The notes below the pieces were generated by a model. The model made no database searches, was not told the origin of the DNA, and saw nothing but the letters and a program-made list of their open reading frames with translations. From NCBI RefSeq assembly GCF_965638725.1, contig NC_134974.1, forward strand, positions 1,820,143 through 1,884,142: a DNA stretch of 64,000 nucleotides, read 5' to 3'. The DNA comes from Aptenodytes patagonicus (taxonomy: Eukaryota > Chordata > Aves > Sphenisciformes > Spheniscidae). Position 1 is the stretch's first letter; the number at the start of each line of letters is the position of its first letter. A program made the translations under genes and the position numbers. Below are positions 27,401 through 39,400 of the stretch, piece by piece.

Positions 27401-30400
27401 CATTTGCTTCTCCAGTATTTTCATGCCTGCGCTCTTGTAACTTACCAGTCCTGACTTCGTGGCTCTTCCCGTCGCTTCATCCCTCGGGGTGCTTGCGTGC
27501 AAACGTCTGCTCCGGCTGTTCATTCTCAGCCAGAAGTTGCTCAGGCGTTAAGTACGAGAACGGAAGGTTTCCAGGCTGCTGCCCCGCAAGCCCAGGGTTC
27601 CCACGCGGACAGGAGCCGGTGGGTCTTGCACTGCGGAGCTGCTGGATGACGGGCTCTGGCTTCCCTGCGCTGGGGGCCGGGGACAGCTCGTCATCTCGGG
27701 GTGCAGCTCCACTCTCAGAGCGAGGAGTTGACAACCCTGCCTGAAATTCAGCCTTTGCACGACTGCGTCTTGGCCTCGTCTCAAAGTGACATGAGTATTA
27801 GTATCGCTGAATAATCACGCATTTACTTTTTGGCTCTTCGAGCGGTGTCAGCAGGGTGTTTAAAACCCAAACCTGTGAATAAATGAGCGCTGATGAAGCG
27901 GTAGCTTCTCCAGCTGGCAGGAGGTTCGGAGCCTTGACGTGAGCCAAGAACGGCTGCTGCGTCGCTGGCTGTTTTTCTGTCCCTTCAGGTGTTTGGGTGG
28001 GGGGTCGAAGCAGCCTCTGCTGTATCTTGCCTTGGCGAGGATGTGCTCGAGTGTACTTGTTCTTCCAAGTTTGTGATGTCTGGCTTTTCTCTGTTTCAGA
28101 GACTAGAAAGGTGCGTGGGCATCGTGACTTCGCTAACCAACGGGCTGTCGGAGAGGGAAGCTAACGATGCCCTCAATGCTCATGTAAGTGTCATCTCCTT
28201 GAGAGATGAGAAATCCTGCCTGGATGAAATAATTCATGGTATATTGTACCTGCACGGATCTCTGTCTGAGGGAGCGGGCACGCAAGCTATTAGCAAGGCA
28301 CAAAGAACAGGCAGATACGAAGAGGCTGGGGAACGGAGCCTGCTGTGCTCTCGCTGCTCCCAGCCTGTCAAGGATTCCCAGAGCTATTACGGTTAAAAGA
28401 CAAAACAACATCGTGGCTTTAAGCCTTGTCTAATCACCTGTTTGGAAGCCGACCTGCAGTGCAATTTCTTGCTGAAATCTGGCTGAGCATGTCTCTCTCC
28501 CGGCACATGAGTGCTCTGTACGTGTGCACGCAGGCAGGAGCCTGTCACTGTGCTTGTGCTGCTGGTGTTTGCGTTTCTCGTGTATTTTTGTACTCCTCCG
28601 CTGCTCAGATCAACTTTTTCCTGGCCTCCAAACAGCCAGACTCCAGACCGCTGAAAAGGGCAGGTTCAGCCTTTCTGTTGAGGGATGGAGCATTTATTTC
28701 TAACTCTGCGTAGTCTTAAAATACTTGCCAGCAAGCTGCAGATGTTACCGTATAAGGAAAACCGTCGTGTGACACGTTAATGGGCTCTCAGACATGTTGG
28801 TTGCATTTTTTCCTCCCCAGAACACCTTGGGCTGTTGGAGTCAGTGGTGCAGAGTTGCCTTCCCTTAACGGGAAAAGGTCGGCAACCCAGGCTGGATTTC
28901 AGGGCTCTGAAGCTCATGAAACGCTTTCCCCCTTGGATGAGCAGGTTGTAGAAAAGTCTGTAAGAAGAGCCTGGGCCGGTCCCCAGCCGCAGGACGGGGC
29001 TCAGGGATCTGCTGCTGTTCTTGTCTGGGGGTTTGTTGCCCCTCAGTAACGAGATAACCCTGAAGTGGTCCAACTAAAACCACCGGAAAGTTCTGGGTGC
29101 TGAGAGGTTTGCGCCAGCATTAACTTTGCAACGGGGTACAAATGTTAGGGAGACCCTGTATGTTTTCTGTATTCCCTCGTGATCCCGCTTTGAATTCCTT
29201 GCGGGCTGCTGGGTGCTCCGCTGACCAGCCATTTGGTGGGCTCCAGAGGGGTTTCCTTCTTCTGTCGCTTTACTGACCTTCCTCTTAACATCCCCGTCTC
29301 ACCTGCTCACCGATGGCGCTTGCGTTTTTCTCTCTCAGATATGTAAAGGAACCCCCCAGCATGAGGAGATCTGCCTGGGTCTTTTCACTCTGGTCTTGAC
29401 CGAACCTGCTCAGGCACAGAAGGTAAGGCACGCCTGCGCCCGTCGGTGACTGCGGGAAGTTTGTCCACGAGAGATTTTTGCTTTCCGGGCAAGCCGGGTA
29501 TTCGGAGGTGTGGAAGTTTTGGGATTCGTGCAGGCGTCGGAAGGCACCTGGCTGGAACCCTCAGCGCTGAGCAGTGTTTATTGTGGCAGGGCAGTGACTT
29601 CGCTTGGACCGTTCCTGGTTTTATTGCGTCCACGTGGCACAGGGGCTGCAGCAGCTGCTGCTCAGGGGAATGCAGATACTGCCACCAGGGAAGGGAGCTC
29701 AGCTGGGTTCTTTCACAGCCCTAGAATTAATTGTTTTTCACTGTGGGAGGCGAGTACTGTTTCTTCAAGAAACTGTAAGGCCTTTCCCAGTTTCTGCCTT
29801 GACTTTGGAGGCCCAGAACGGATTTGCGTGCTGGCAGCCAGATGTAGATGCCTACAGAAATAATCACCTAGACTCTAGAGGAGGAACATGTCCAATTCCT
29901 AGAGAAAATTGCTTCTTAGCAGTCCACCTCTATTAATTTCACAGACGGAATTTAATTTTTAAATAACTCTCTTTAACGACGCTGTAAACGGTGATTTTAA
30001 AATTGTAGTTACTCACCTACAGGAAGATGAATGTTTTGTATTCTAAAGATCTTGGGTGTGGAGTTGGCGCTGTTGCTACAAGCTGGGGGCACTCGGGGAG
30101 GGAGTTGAAAATGATGTTTTGTTATAGAAACCAGACCTATTTGTAGCAGGTACAAGGAAAAACAAGCACACTGTCGGAAGGGCCGTGCATGGCGAGCGAG
30201 ACCCGGGGGTCCTTGTTTGGATGCATTTCAGTTAACAGGTGTGGCAGAGAATTTGAAAGGGTTGAAGTGGGTTCTTGAAGTCGGCAGGGTTTGCCGCGAG
30301 CGCGGCTGAGTGGCGTGCCGTTAGGGATGCTCTGTAAATCCCGGCGCTGCACTGAACCGAAGGTGACTTGTGCCATGGTCTCTCTTGATTTGATCACTGC

Positions 30401-33400
30401 TATGAGGGCAGAGCTCTCTCCGCCAAAGCAATAGATCTGCCTTAGCTCCCAGAACTCGTAGCTGCCTTGGCATTGCTAGATGGGACGGTCTTTGTCACTG
30501 AAGGTGCAGCTCCATTCCCCAGAAATTACCTCTTGAAAGTAAAACACGCTTCTCCTGGGAGCCTTTAGGCCTGACTGCTTACGGTGCTGGTGCGAGTCAG
30601 ATTTCTCTTCGGTTAGATGGCCGTGTTTTGTTCTGTCTCCTTGTTGGCTTAAGGCCTTCCCAAACCCTGACCGCAGAGTCCCCAGCCCTGCTGTCCTTAG
30701 GCTCTGGCCTGATTCTGCCTCGTGCGCTGAGCACAAGACTCGTAAACCTGGAGAGGCTGAATCCAGCTGAGGCTCGGAGCACTGCTGAACACATCCTTGT
30801 TTCCAAGACACTGCGGGAGCCAAAGAGTATTTTTAGTTGCTGACTAGCGGTGCTCTACGGGATGGTCCTCCAAAGGGTGAACCTCCTCCACGGCAAATAA
30901 AATGCTCTTCTCCCCTCTAGGATGTTCTGGACCGCAGCTGGGGTGCGGTGGGGAGCATCCAGACGCCGTTAACCGAGCATAAGACTCGTGGGGCAGGTGC
31001 TTCCGTATGCTGGAAGCAAAGGTTGAACGAGTCCGGCATGCTCCGGCTTTCCATCTGCACGGCACTCGCTGGCCATCCCGCCGCGAGGGGCCGGGATAAA
31101 CCCGCTCGGCACGTTCCCCTCCGAGATCCCCTCTGGCGAAGGGGAGCGAGGGGCTGAGCGGTCCGGCTCCCTTGCGGCCGAGCTGCTGGCAGGGCCTGAC
31201 GCCGTCTCTCTTGAGACGGCAGGCCGGGGGCGTGCTTTGCTGCTCATGGCCACGTTAATTAGAGGTGGCTGGTCCTCCTGCTCTTGTCAGATCCGCTCTT
31301 CGGAGCACGTTACTTTTCTTAGGGAGTAATTGGATCTGCCAGTCTGCTGGTCTCTGATGTCATCTGTTGCTGCCACCTGCCCTGTATCCAGACAGCGAGG
31401 ACGGGAAGCCAGTCAGTCATTTTCTACCAGGCTTTGGGGGGGGGGGGAGTTACTCCTTGCCTTTGCTCCCTGCCTGTGAAGAGGGGTTAACGCTTGCCTG
31501 ACTGACAAAGGCATCTTGTGAGACTCTTGCGAGAGCTCTGAAATCGTCACGCAGAGGGCAGAGCTCTGTTCGTCCTCCAGCGAGAAGCCCACGGGTCCAG
31601 GACGCTCAGCGCAGCCAGCCCCGCTCGTCTGCAGTAACCGTTCCCGCGTCTGGTCAGGGGTGAAGATTCACGGGAGCGTTGTGTCAGGGAGCATCGAACC
31701 CGGCGAGGTTGGTGTGGAAGTGGTACTGCCCTGACCCGAGCATACCCCACGAGGCTTCACCGTACTCCTGGAACCTGTTGTTTTGCCAAAAAAAAAAAAA
31801 AAAAGGGATATTGTAGCTGGCCGTGTTTGCATTCAGGGGTATTTTAGCGCTTGTTGCCCTAGAAGCCGAGCAGGGGGTGCAGCACATGCTCCAGTCCCAG
31901 CACGCTAGCAAAGGCATCTCACGCCATCTGCTTGGTCATCTTGTATTTCTTCAGTGGATGTCTGTCCCCGGCGCGCGGATCCGTCTCGTCTCGCACCGCG
32001 GCCTCGCTGTCCCCCACCTGCATCTGCTGGTACATGGAGGGGAGGTGGAGGTACCCCCCTCTTCCTCCCGGAGAGGTTGTTTAAAACACATCTCCCTTCC
32101 TTTTTGGGAGGGGGCTTGAGCTGCCCCGTCCCCTCACTGATCAATTAAAGAAATGGTGGCACAGCCCTCCCCTCGCCGCGGCAGAGGATCGGCTGAAGCA
32201 CGCAGGTCTCCTCCTCCCCCTTTGTTGCCCTGACACTCCAGCCAGGAGAGATTAGCTGTGCTAAACTTGTCCAGCTGTGAGGAGGGACACTTGACTGCCT
32301 TCAAATATCAAAGTGACGGCAACTGATCCGTCGGATCTCCCTCCTCCGCCTGGCACCTCTCACTTTAATTAAACAGTCTGCTCCGGGATCAGAGTGCACG
32401 GAGCCCTCCCCGCAGATGAGCGCAGCGCTCCCCTGACATCTCCTCCGGTGTCTGTCCGCCGTGTGCCTCTTCTGCCCTGGTGCTGGGTGGGAGGGGGCTT
32501 CTCTCCTCCGCTCGATGGCTGTTTTCTTTTTATTTTGCTTCTGCCCTCATTTAAAGTGAACATTTATCATTCGTTCCTTCCTGTTAATTAAACGGCCTGT
32601 GCGAGTGGCGGCTCCAATCTGCCGAGAGCGGGGAGGAGACGATGGATTGTTTGCAGCCTTGGCAATAATCAAGAAATTCAGGTTCTCTCCCCACCCCCCC
32701 TAGCTGCTGGAGCCCTGAAGATTTTCCCCGCGCACCTTCCTTTGGATTATTCCTGCCATCCTTGTGCCGGAGGCTGTTAGGCAGGGGTCCAGTCTGACCC
32801 GTCCAAGCAACCGGTTGGTGACGTGCCACGCTGCCGTGACCCTGATAAAATGGGACTTGTTCTCCTCTGGCCAATTGTACTTTGGGCCAAGGGTCGGCAA
32901 CGTCGTAGGTGCGGTTCAAGTTCTCGTTTTCGGCGGTGTTTGCTTACGGGGTTTGAGGAAGTATGCAGTAAGCAAGGTGAAGAGCTGCCAAACTTCCCTA
33001 GGTAATAGGATTATGGTGTCCTTCCTCCTGGGACTTAAAGAGTGAACCAGAAGTAGATCCCTTAGAGTGTCTCTTCTAGCTGTTTGTTCCAGCCCTTCTC
33101 CTGAGGATGCTGCCGGAATCAGCCCAGCCGGTCGGGAGCTAATCCGCACCGTCAGGGCCGTATCACGGGGCCTCTTGGTGGCTTTAAATGCAGATGTGGA
33201 CACTGCACCTCGCACGCGTCTGGCAGGAAACCAAAGCCTAGATGTTTCACCCAGAAAAGGGTGAATTCTTTGAACACAGAAGAAGCTCCAGGGGGTCTGG
33301 AGCACAAGTCTGATGAGGAGCGGCTGAGGGAACTGGGGTTGTTTAGCCTGGAGAAGAGGAGGCTGAGGGGAGACCTCATCGCTCTCTACAACCACCTGAA

Positions 33401-36400
33401 AGGAGGTTGTAGCGAGGTGGGGGTCGGTCTCTTCTCCCAAGTAACAAGTGATAGGACGAGAGAAAACGGCCTCAAGTTGCGCCAGGGGAGGTTTAGATTG
33501 GACGTGAGGAAAAATGTCTTTACTGAAAGAGTGGTTAAACATTGGAAGAGGCTGCCCAGGGAAGTGGTTGAGTCCCCATCCCTGGAGGTATTTAAAGGAC
33601 GTGTAGATGAGGTGCTTAGGGACATGGTTTAGTGGGCATGGGGGTGTTGGGTCGACGGTTGGACTCGATGATCTTAGAGGTCTTTTCCAACCTCAGTGAT
33701 TCTATGATTCTAAGCTACTGACCACCAAGAAAAGCTACTAAGCTGAAAAATGCCCGTCTCGTCGCTGCTCCTAAGGGCACAGAAATGCGTCTGCCTGTGA
33801 GAGGGAAGCGCCAGGGTCGACGGGCGATCGTAATCCTGTCATCAAGCACGGGAGGTAGGATCCAGGCAGGGCAGGGACCTGACAACACCGGCGTTTTCCA
33901 AACGAAGTAAAAGCTTCGTCTGAGTCCGGGCAGACCACAGGGGAACTGGCATCCCGCGTGCTCCCTGGCTGGCTGTGTCCTGGACCGGCTCTATCCCCTG
34001 CGTTTTCCCGTCGGGGTGATGTGTGTGTTTCTTTTTCAAAGCTGATGCAGCGGAGGGAGATGATGTGCATTCCTGGCCAGGTAGTCGTCTGTGTGGAGAC
34101 TTTGAGTCTGGCTCTGCTTTGTGGGTATTCATTTAGCATTTCAAAGGCAATTAAAGGCCCCAAAGAGTCTACACCTCTTGGATTCTGGTTTTTTGTTTGG
34201 GATTTTTTTAATATATATATATATTTTTTTTTAATTTATTTACACAGTGCTATATGAAAAAGGGAGGGAGAAAGCCTGAGCACAGGGAGTCTAATCAAAG
34301 AGATCTTTTGAGGCCTCATTAACTCTCTAAAGGAGGATGCAGAGACCAGACCCCTGCTCTCTGGAATATCATGACATTTACTGGCACAAATTAACATTCG
34401 TGCAGAACCGCTTAGCAAATTACTTCCTAACCACCCTCCACCCCCTGCTGTCCTGACCGGAGGGGAAGGGAGAGCCAGCACCTTTGCTCTCTGGCTGGCG
34501 TTTTTGTCTGGCTGCTGGTGGCAGACGAGAGTGGAGAAAGTCCTTCCTTTCCCTACGATAGTTCCCTCTTCCCACAGCAGAGCCCCACCAAATCTGCCAG
34601 TTTGGACCGCGGGCAGGATGTCTGGATTTCTAACCCGAAACAGGCCAACGTGGTAGCATGGTTTTGAGCCAGATGGTCTCCAAATTCAGCTCTGCCTGAC
34701 CTCGGAAGTCTTGTGTGAGCAGAAGCGGGTGGCATGGGGACGACCTGCCTCCGCTCCTGCATCTCCATGGACCTCCCAGGGTATGGAAGCAGCATCACAT
34801 CGTAGTGACCCCAAGTCCTGCAGGCGTCTTCAGTGCGGTTCCAGTTGTCGCTGGTGCCAGGGGAGATTGGAGCAGCGGGGGGCTTAAGCGATCTGGATGC
34901 GGCTGTTTATTAACTGATCCTTCCTGAAGGACCGTCGTCTGTCTTTTCTCTCTAGTGTTGGTCTCTCCAGAGCTGTGGGAGGGTGCAGGGAAGGCTGGGG
35001 TGAGAGGACAGGGACACCCGCCAGTGTCCGTTCTGGAGTGAGAAACCTTTGGCTCCTGGGGCTAAATCCAATGAATCCAGCTGTCAATTTATAACATCCC
35101 AGAGGATTAATGGCTGGATCCCTGCCTGGCCCTGGGATGCCAATTGGGGTCACCCCATGGGAGTCTTGCCTGCCTTGATGTTCTTTCCCTGAGATTCGTT
35201 TATTTGCTGTTACCTGGTCAGGTTTGATAAAACCATTGTACGTTTTCCGTTACGGTCCTTCATCTGTAACCATCTCCTGCTCTTCTTCTCTGCTGCAGTG
35301 CTACCGGGACTTGGCACTGGTGAGCCGAGATGGCATGAACATCGTTCTCAACAAGATCAACCATATTCTCATGGAGAAGTACTTGAAGCTGCAGGACACC
35401 TGTCGGACCCAGGTGAGGAGAAGGTCTTCTCCCCAGAATCGCTCCTTTCACACCAACCAGGCAGAGGATGAGCAGAGGGCATTTGAGCGTGGCGGGCTTG
35501 GGGGGCAGTCGGCACCGGTGGAGCTCCTTTGCTCCATGTTAAGGATTTGCCTTTGGAAGGGAAACATGGCAGCGTTTGCCAGCTGAAGCAGCCACGGTGT
35601 TGGGGAGAGGTGTCGGGGGGGGGGGGGGGGGGGGGTCCTGTGGCAAAAGCCGCGCTGATCTTTCCCTCTGCCCAGCTGGTGTGGTTGCTGCGGGAGCTGG
35701 TGAAGAGCGGGGTGCTCGGTGCGGATGGCGTCTGCATGACCTTCATGAAGCAGATCGCGGGTGAGTTGCGCCACAGGAACGAGGTGACCGCTGCCTGCAT
35801 CCCCCCCCTGCTCGTGCCAGCAGGCTGGGCGCGCTGTCGGTGGCGTACCAGGGCCGACTCGTGGCGTGCTGAACTTGGCGTCGGAGCCAGAGCCTGTGCT
35901 GCCGTGCAGCCAGGTCCGGACAGGCTTCCCGAGTGTCTCTGTACCCAGCTGACAGGCAGGAGCAGGGCTCACTGGCAGGCACCAAGCCTGCCCCAACCTG
36001 TCTGGTGAGGAAATCTCTCCAGGGAGAATGGAGCAGAGGATAAGCCTTCAAGAGTCTGTTGATTCCAACAGCCTCTATGAGGGGTGAATCACAGAGAGAG
36101 CCAGGAGGCTTCTGGCGAGTGCTGGAACAGCCAGGAAGTGTATTGGTTCCTGTCGCTGCCAGCTTTCGCCCCACAGCACTGCGCAAGAGCACCAGGATCA
36201 TCCTCAGTCCCTGCTCTGACCTCTGGGATGGCCAGAGCCGTGCATGTGGCTCCTCTGTAACTCATCGGAGACGCAGGAGGCTGCTTCACCCCACCTAAAG
36301 TCAGTAGCTCCTCCAGGGAGCTGGCACTGGCTGTATGGTAGCCTGTAGCGTGTTTTACCCCCAGCCCTTGGTGTAAGCACCCCACAGCCGTGCACACATA

Positions 36401-39400
36401 CACACGCCTTTCCGGATTCACAGGAACGGTGCCTCTTCCGTGTTCTCTACTTGGCGCTGGTGCCGGCTGCTGACGTCCACGAAGGAGGAATTAATGTCCC
36501 ACCGTAAAACCTGACATTGTGTTTTTATTGTATGTGCCTGTGACATGGGACTGGGCAGCCTGGATTGGAAATTGCCGTGTCTGCTCTTCGGGGGAGGAAG
36601 AATGGAGAGGGAGGGGACAGAGTCCTGAGTACGAGCCAAGCTGCCCTGGCCCTGTTGTCACAGTGTAAACACAGAACGTCTTAAAAACCACTGGTGAAGG
36701 CATCCCTTGTTTCCCCTCGGTTGCACCTCCCCGTTCAGGGCCCCTTCTGTTCTGGAAGGACGCCGCTGTCTCGCTTCTCAGTGCTTTTTACGATGCCTTA
36801 ATTGTTATGATCCCATTGTTTCGGCTTGCCTGCTTTAGGTGTTTTCTGTGCCCCTGCGAGCGGGAGTCCCGCTCTGCTCCCAGCGACTTCAGCCAAAAGC
36901 TCCAGCTTCGTGCTGACGACAGCCCGCGCTGAGGGCATGAGACACCCCTTCATTTAAGAGACACACCTGGCCTGTATTTGAGAGTTTGGGCATTCTTTGC
37001 AGATGCTGTTTCTCCTTTGTAGGGTCAGCAGCTGCAAATGTTTTCTCTTTTCCAGCTACTGAATCTCATCCCTTTCTGGCTTCTCCTTTGCTTTCCAGAA
37101 GGATAATTACTGACCCCGTATTATCACGGTTCTTTTGGAAGAATACTGTTGCAGCAAAGACCCCCTTGATCCCCTAACAGAAAGGCACTTGTACCTAGAA
37201 ATGTGCTATATCTAGGAGCAGCCAAGCACGTGTGGCAGGCAGAGCCGGACCAGGCAGGAGTGCGTACTCCAGCCAGGGAGCAAACTCCTTAATTAGCTTG
37301 GCCTTACTGGGGATGCGGGGATCGAAGCAGTCGGTGGTTCAGTTGAGTCTGGCAACAGAACCGCACCCGTACGTCTGACTGGCTTTTCTCTTCCCCGTTG
37401 CTCTTTCGCTTTCAGGTGGGGATGTGACGGCGAAGAACATCTGGCTGGCCGAGAACGTCTTGGAGATACTGACTGAGCAAAGGTACGGCTGGTCGGGAGG
37501 CGCCGGCGAAGGCTGGTGCGGTCTGAAGAGAGCAGCGGCCGGGCACGAAGCGAAGGAGAGCGCTCCTCGTCTGCCTGCTAAGAGGGTGGTTGTCCTGCTG
37601 GTTGCAAGAGAGGCAGATTTCGGGGCGGTGTGTTTGCGGTGACAGCCTGCGTGGGAGCGCGTTGATGGGGTTTCCTGCGCGAAAGACCTCTGCGTTCCCT
37701 TACTGTGTCGCCAAGCGTATTTTCAAGCCGTGGCATCAATTTCTAGCTCTCGGAGCCCTCTTGCCGCAGGTTGTGTGCAGGAGGGTGTCCTGAAGTCCCT
37801 CCGTTAGCAAACCTCCTCCGCGGGGTTTGGAGAGGGGCTGCGCGTCACGTCAGATAAGATGGTCTGCCCAGGCTGATACATGTCCCCCAGCCGTCTGCGA
37901 GGAGACACGGCTGTTCCCTAACGTGTGGCACCCGGTAGGTGGTCAGCCCACCCTCTGGGCAGTGGGGTGGCATCGCCTCCTGTGGCTGAGGAGCACGCGT
38001 GGCTCGGGAGCAGCATCCCAGGAATATTTTCTTCCTGAGTTTCCCGAGCTGCGGGGGAGGTGTTCCTTTTGGAGGAGTAGGACAGAGTTAATTGCCCAAA
38101 AAGCTTCCTGTGTTTAAACAGCTCCTGCTTCATCAGGGCTGCAACTTTAATTTGTTGTGGACAGGCCATCTGGGAAGTATTGTCCTATGGGCTCAGCATT
38201 GTCCTTTGTTGGCAAAGCAGACGCTAATTGATGATAAGCAGAATTCCTAACTGCAGCCTTTGGCTGGGCAGAGTCATTATTTTTAAATAGCCTATAGCTT
38301 TTCGCCGAGCGCTGTCTATAATAGCAGCGATCCTCCTAAAATCGCTTATTACTGCGGTTAACAATCAAGTTGTTAAAGCATTTATTTGGCCGCAGCTAAC
38401 AGTCCTAGTGACTTTTATTCCGGGAATAGCTGTGCGGGTGTGCGCTGCTGCGAGTGCCATCTAGTGCCCCACCGCGCACGGGAAGGAGAGACCCTCTGAG
38501 ATCTTCTGGGCTTGGCTGACCTTCGGTTCTTCGCAGTATTGCCTCAGCTGCCTTTGCGCTAAGCTCAACCCTTCTGTTCCCAACCGTATTTAAGCCCCTA
38601 CCAGCTCTTGATGTGGTCTTCCCGTGTGCTGGTGCTACTTGCCGCTGCTGCCCCGCGCCTTGGAGCATCTCGGAAGCACTCCTCGTCTCGCCAAAGCACG
38701 TTGCAGCTCTTGTCTTGCAAACAAATAACTGCAAACAGCTGGACTGTGGGAGAAATAGCAGCTTCTCAGTGGTGATCCAAAGCCACATCTGGCCGTGGGT
38801 CTGCAGGAGAAAGCCCCATGCACTAAATAACAGCTGAGCTTTGTCACTTGAGGAGAGGAGTTTCGGAGGAGCAAATGTGAGAGGAAAAGGCTCGGCCCCT
38901 GTTGAAGGTATTGCTGGAGTGTCAATGATACGTCCTGTAGCAGCACAGAAACTGTCTGAGCGCGAGGAGAGCTGAGGATTGGAAGTGAGCCCAAGGGAGA
39001 ACCTGCAGCTCTTTGCTGGGATTTACGTGCTTTGATTAGGGGAAAGCCAGAGCTTTAATTAAAGCCACGCATGTGAAGATCTGATGCCACGTTCAGAGTG
39101 TTGAGTGCTGGGTTTAATTAAAAACAGTTACAGCAAAGCTGCTTCTCAAGCACTGCCTACCTCGGAGAGGAGGCAAATCCGCTGCCTCTCGAAAGCGGGG
39201 TGTTAATTTAGCTTCTTGCTGCTAATGGCGGCACGAGTGCGATGCTTCCTCCGGGTGTTTTCATTTTCTCTGCCTGTCGGATCGATGAATCCTGTGGCTG
39301 CGGGTGGCTTTTGCCCCCCCTTTGACAGCATTTTTATTTTCTGCGCAGCCCTCGCTGGGAAAAGGGAGAAATGCTGACCTGCCGGCCCCCCGGGATCCCG

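Larger units (their letters stand above)
29423..35298 (+). other. INTS3 intron 3
   Basis: The largest intron (5.9 kb). It contains a CR1 3' end (33284-33711), an AT microsatellite (34203-34241), an 18-base A run near 31788, a G run near 31437, and an AT-rich patch at about 32140-32640 with repeated TTAATTAAAC motifs. No second gene is supported. Confidence 0.65.

Noticed and set aside
33240-33715. Independent gene encoding about 120 residues
   Set aside because: The product is the C-terminus of CR1 ORF2, followed by the CR1 3' tail.
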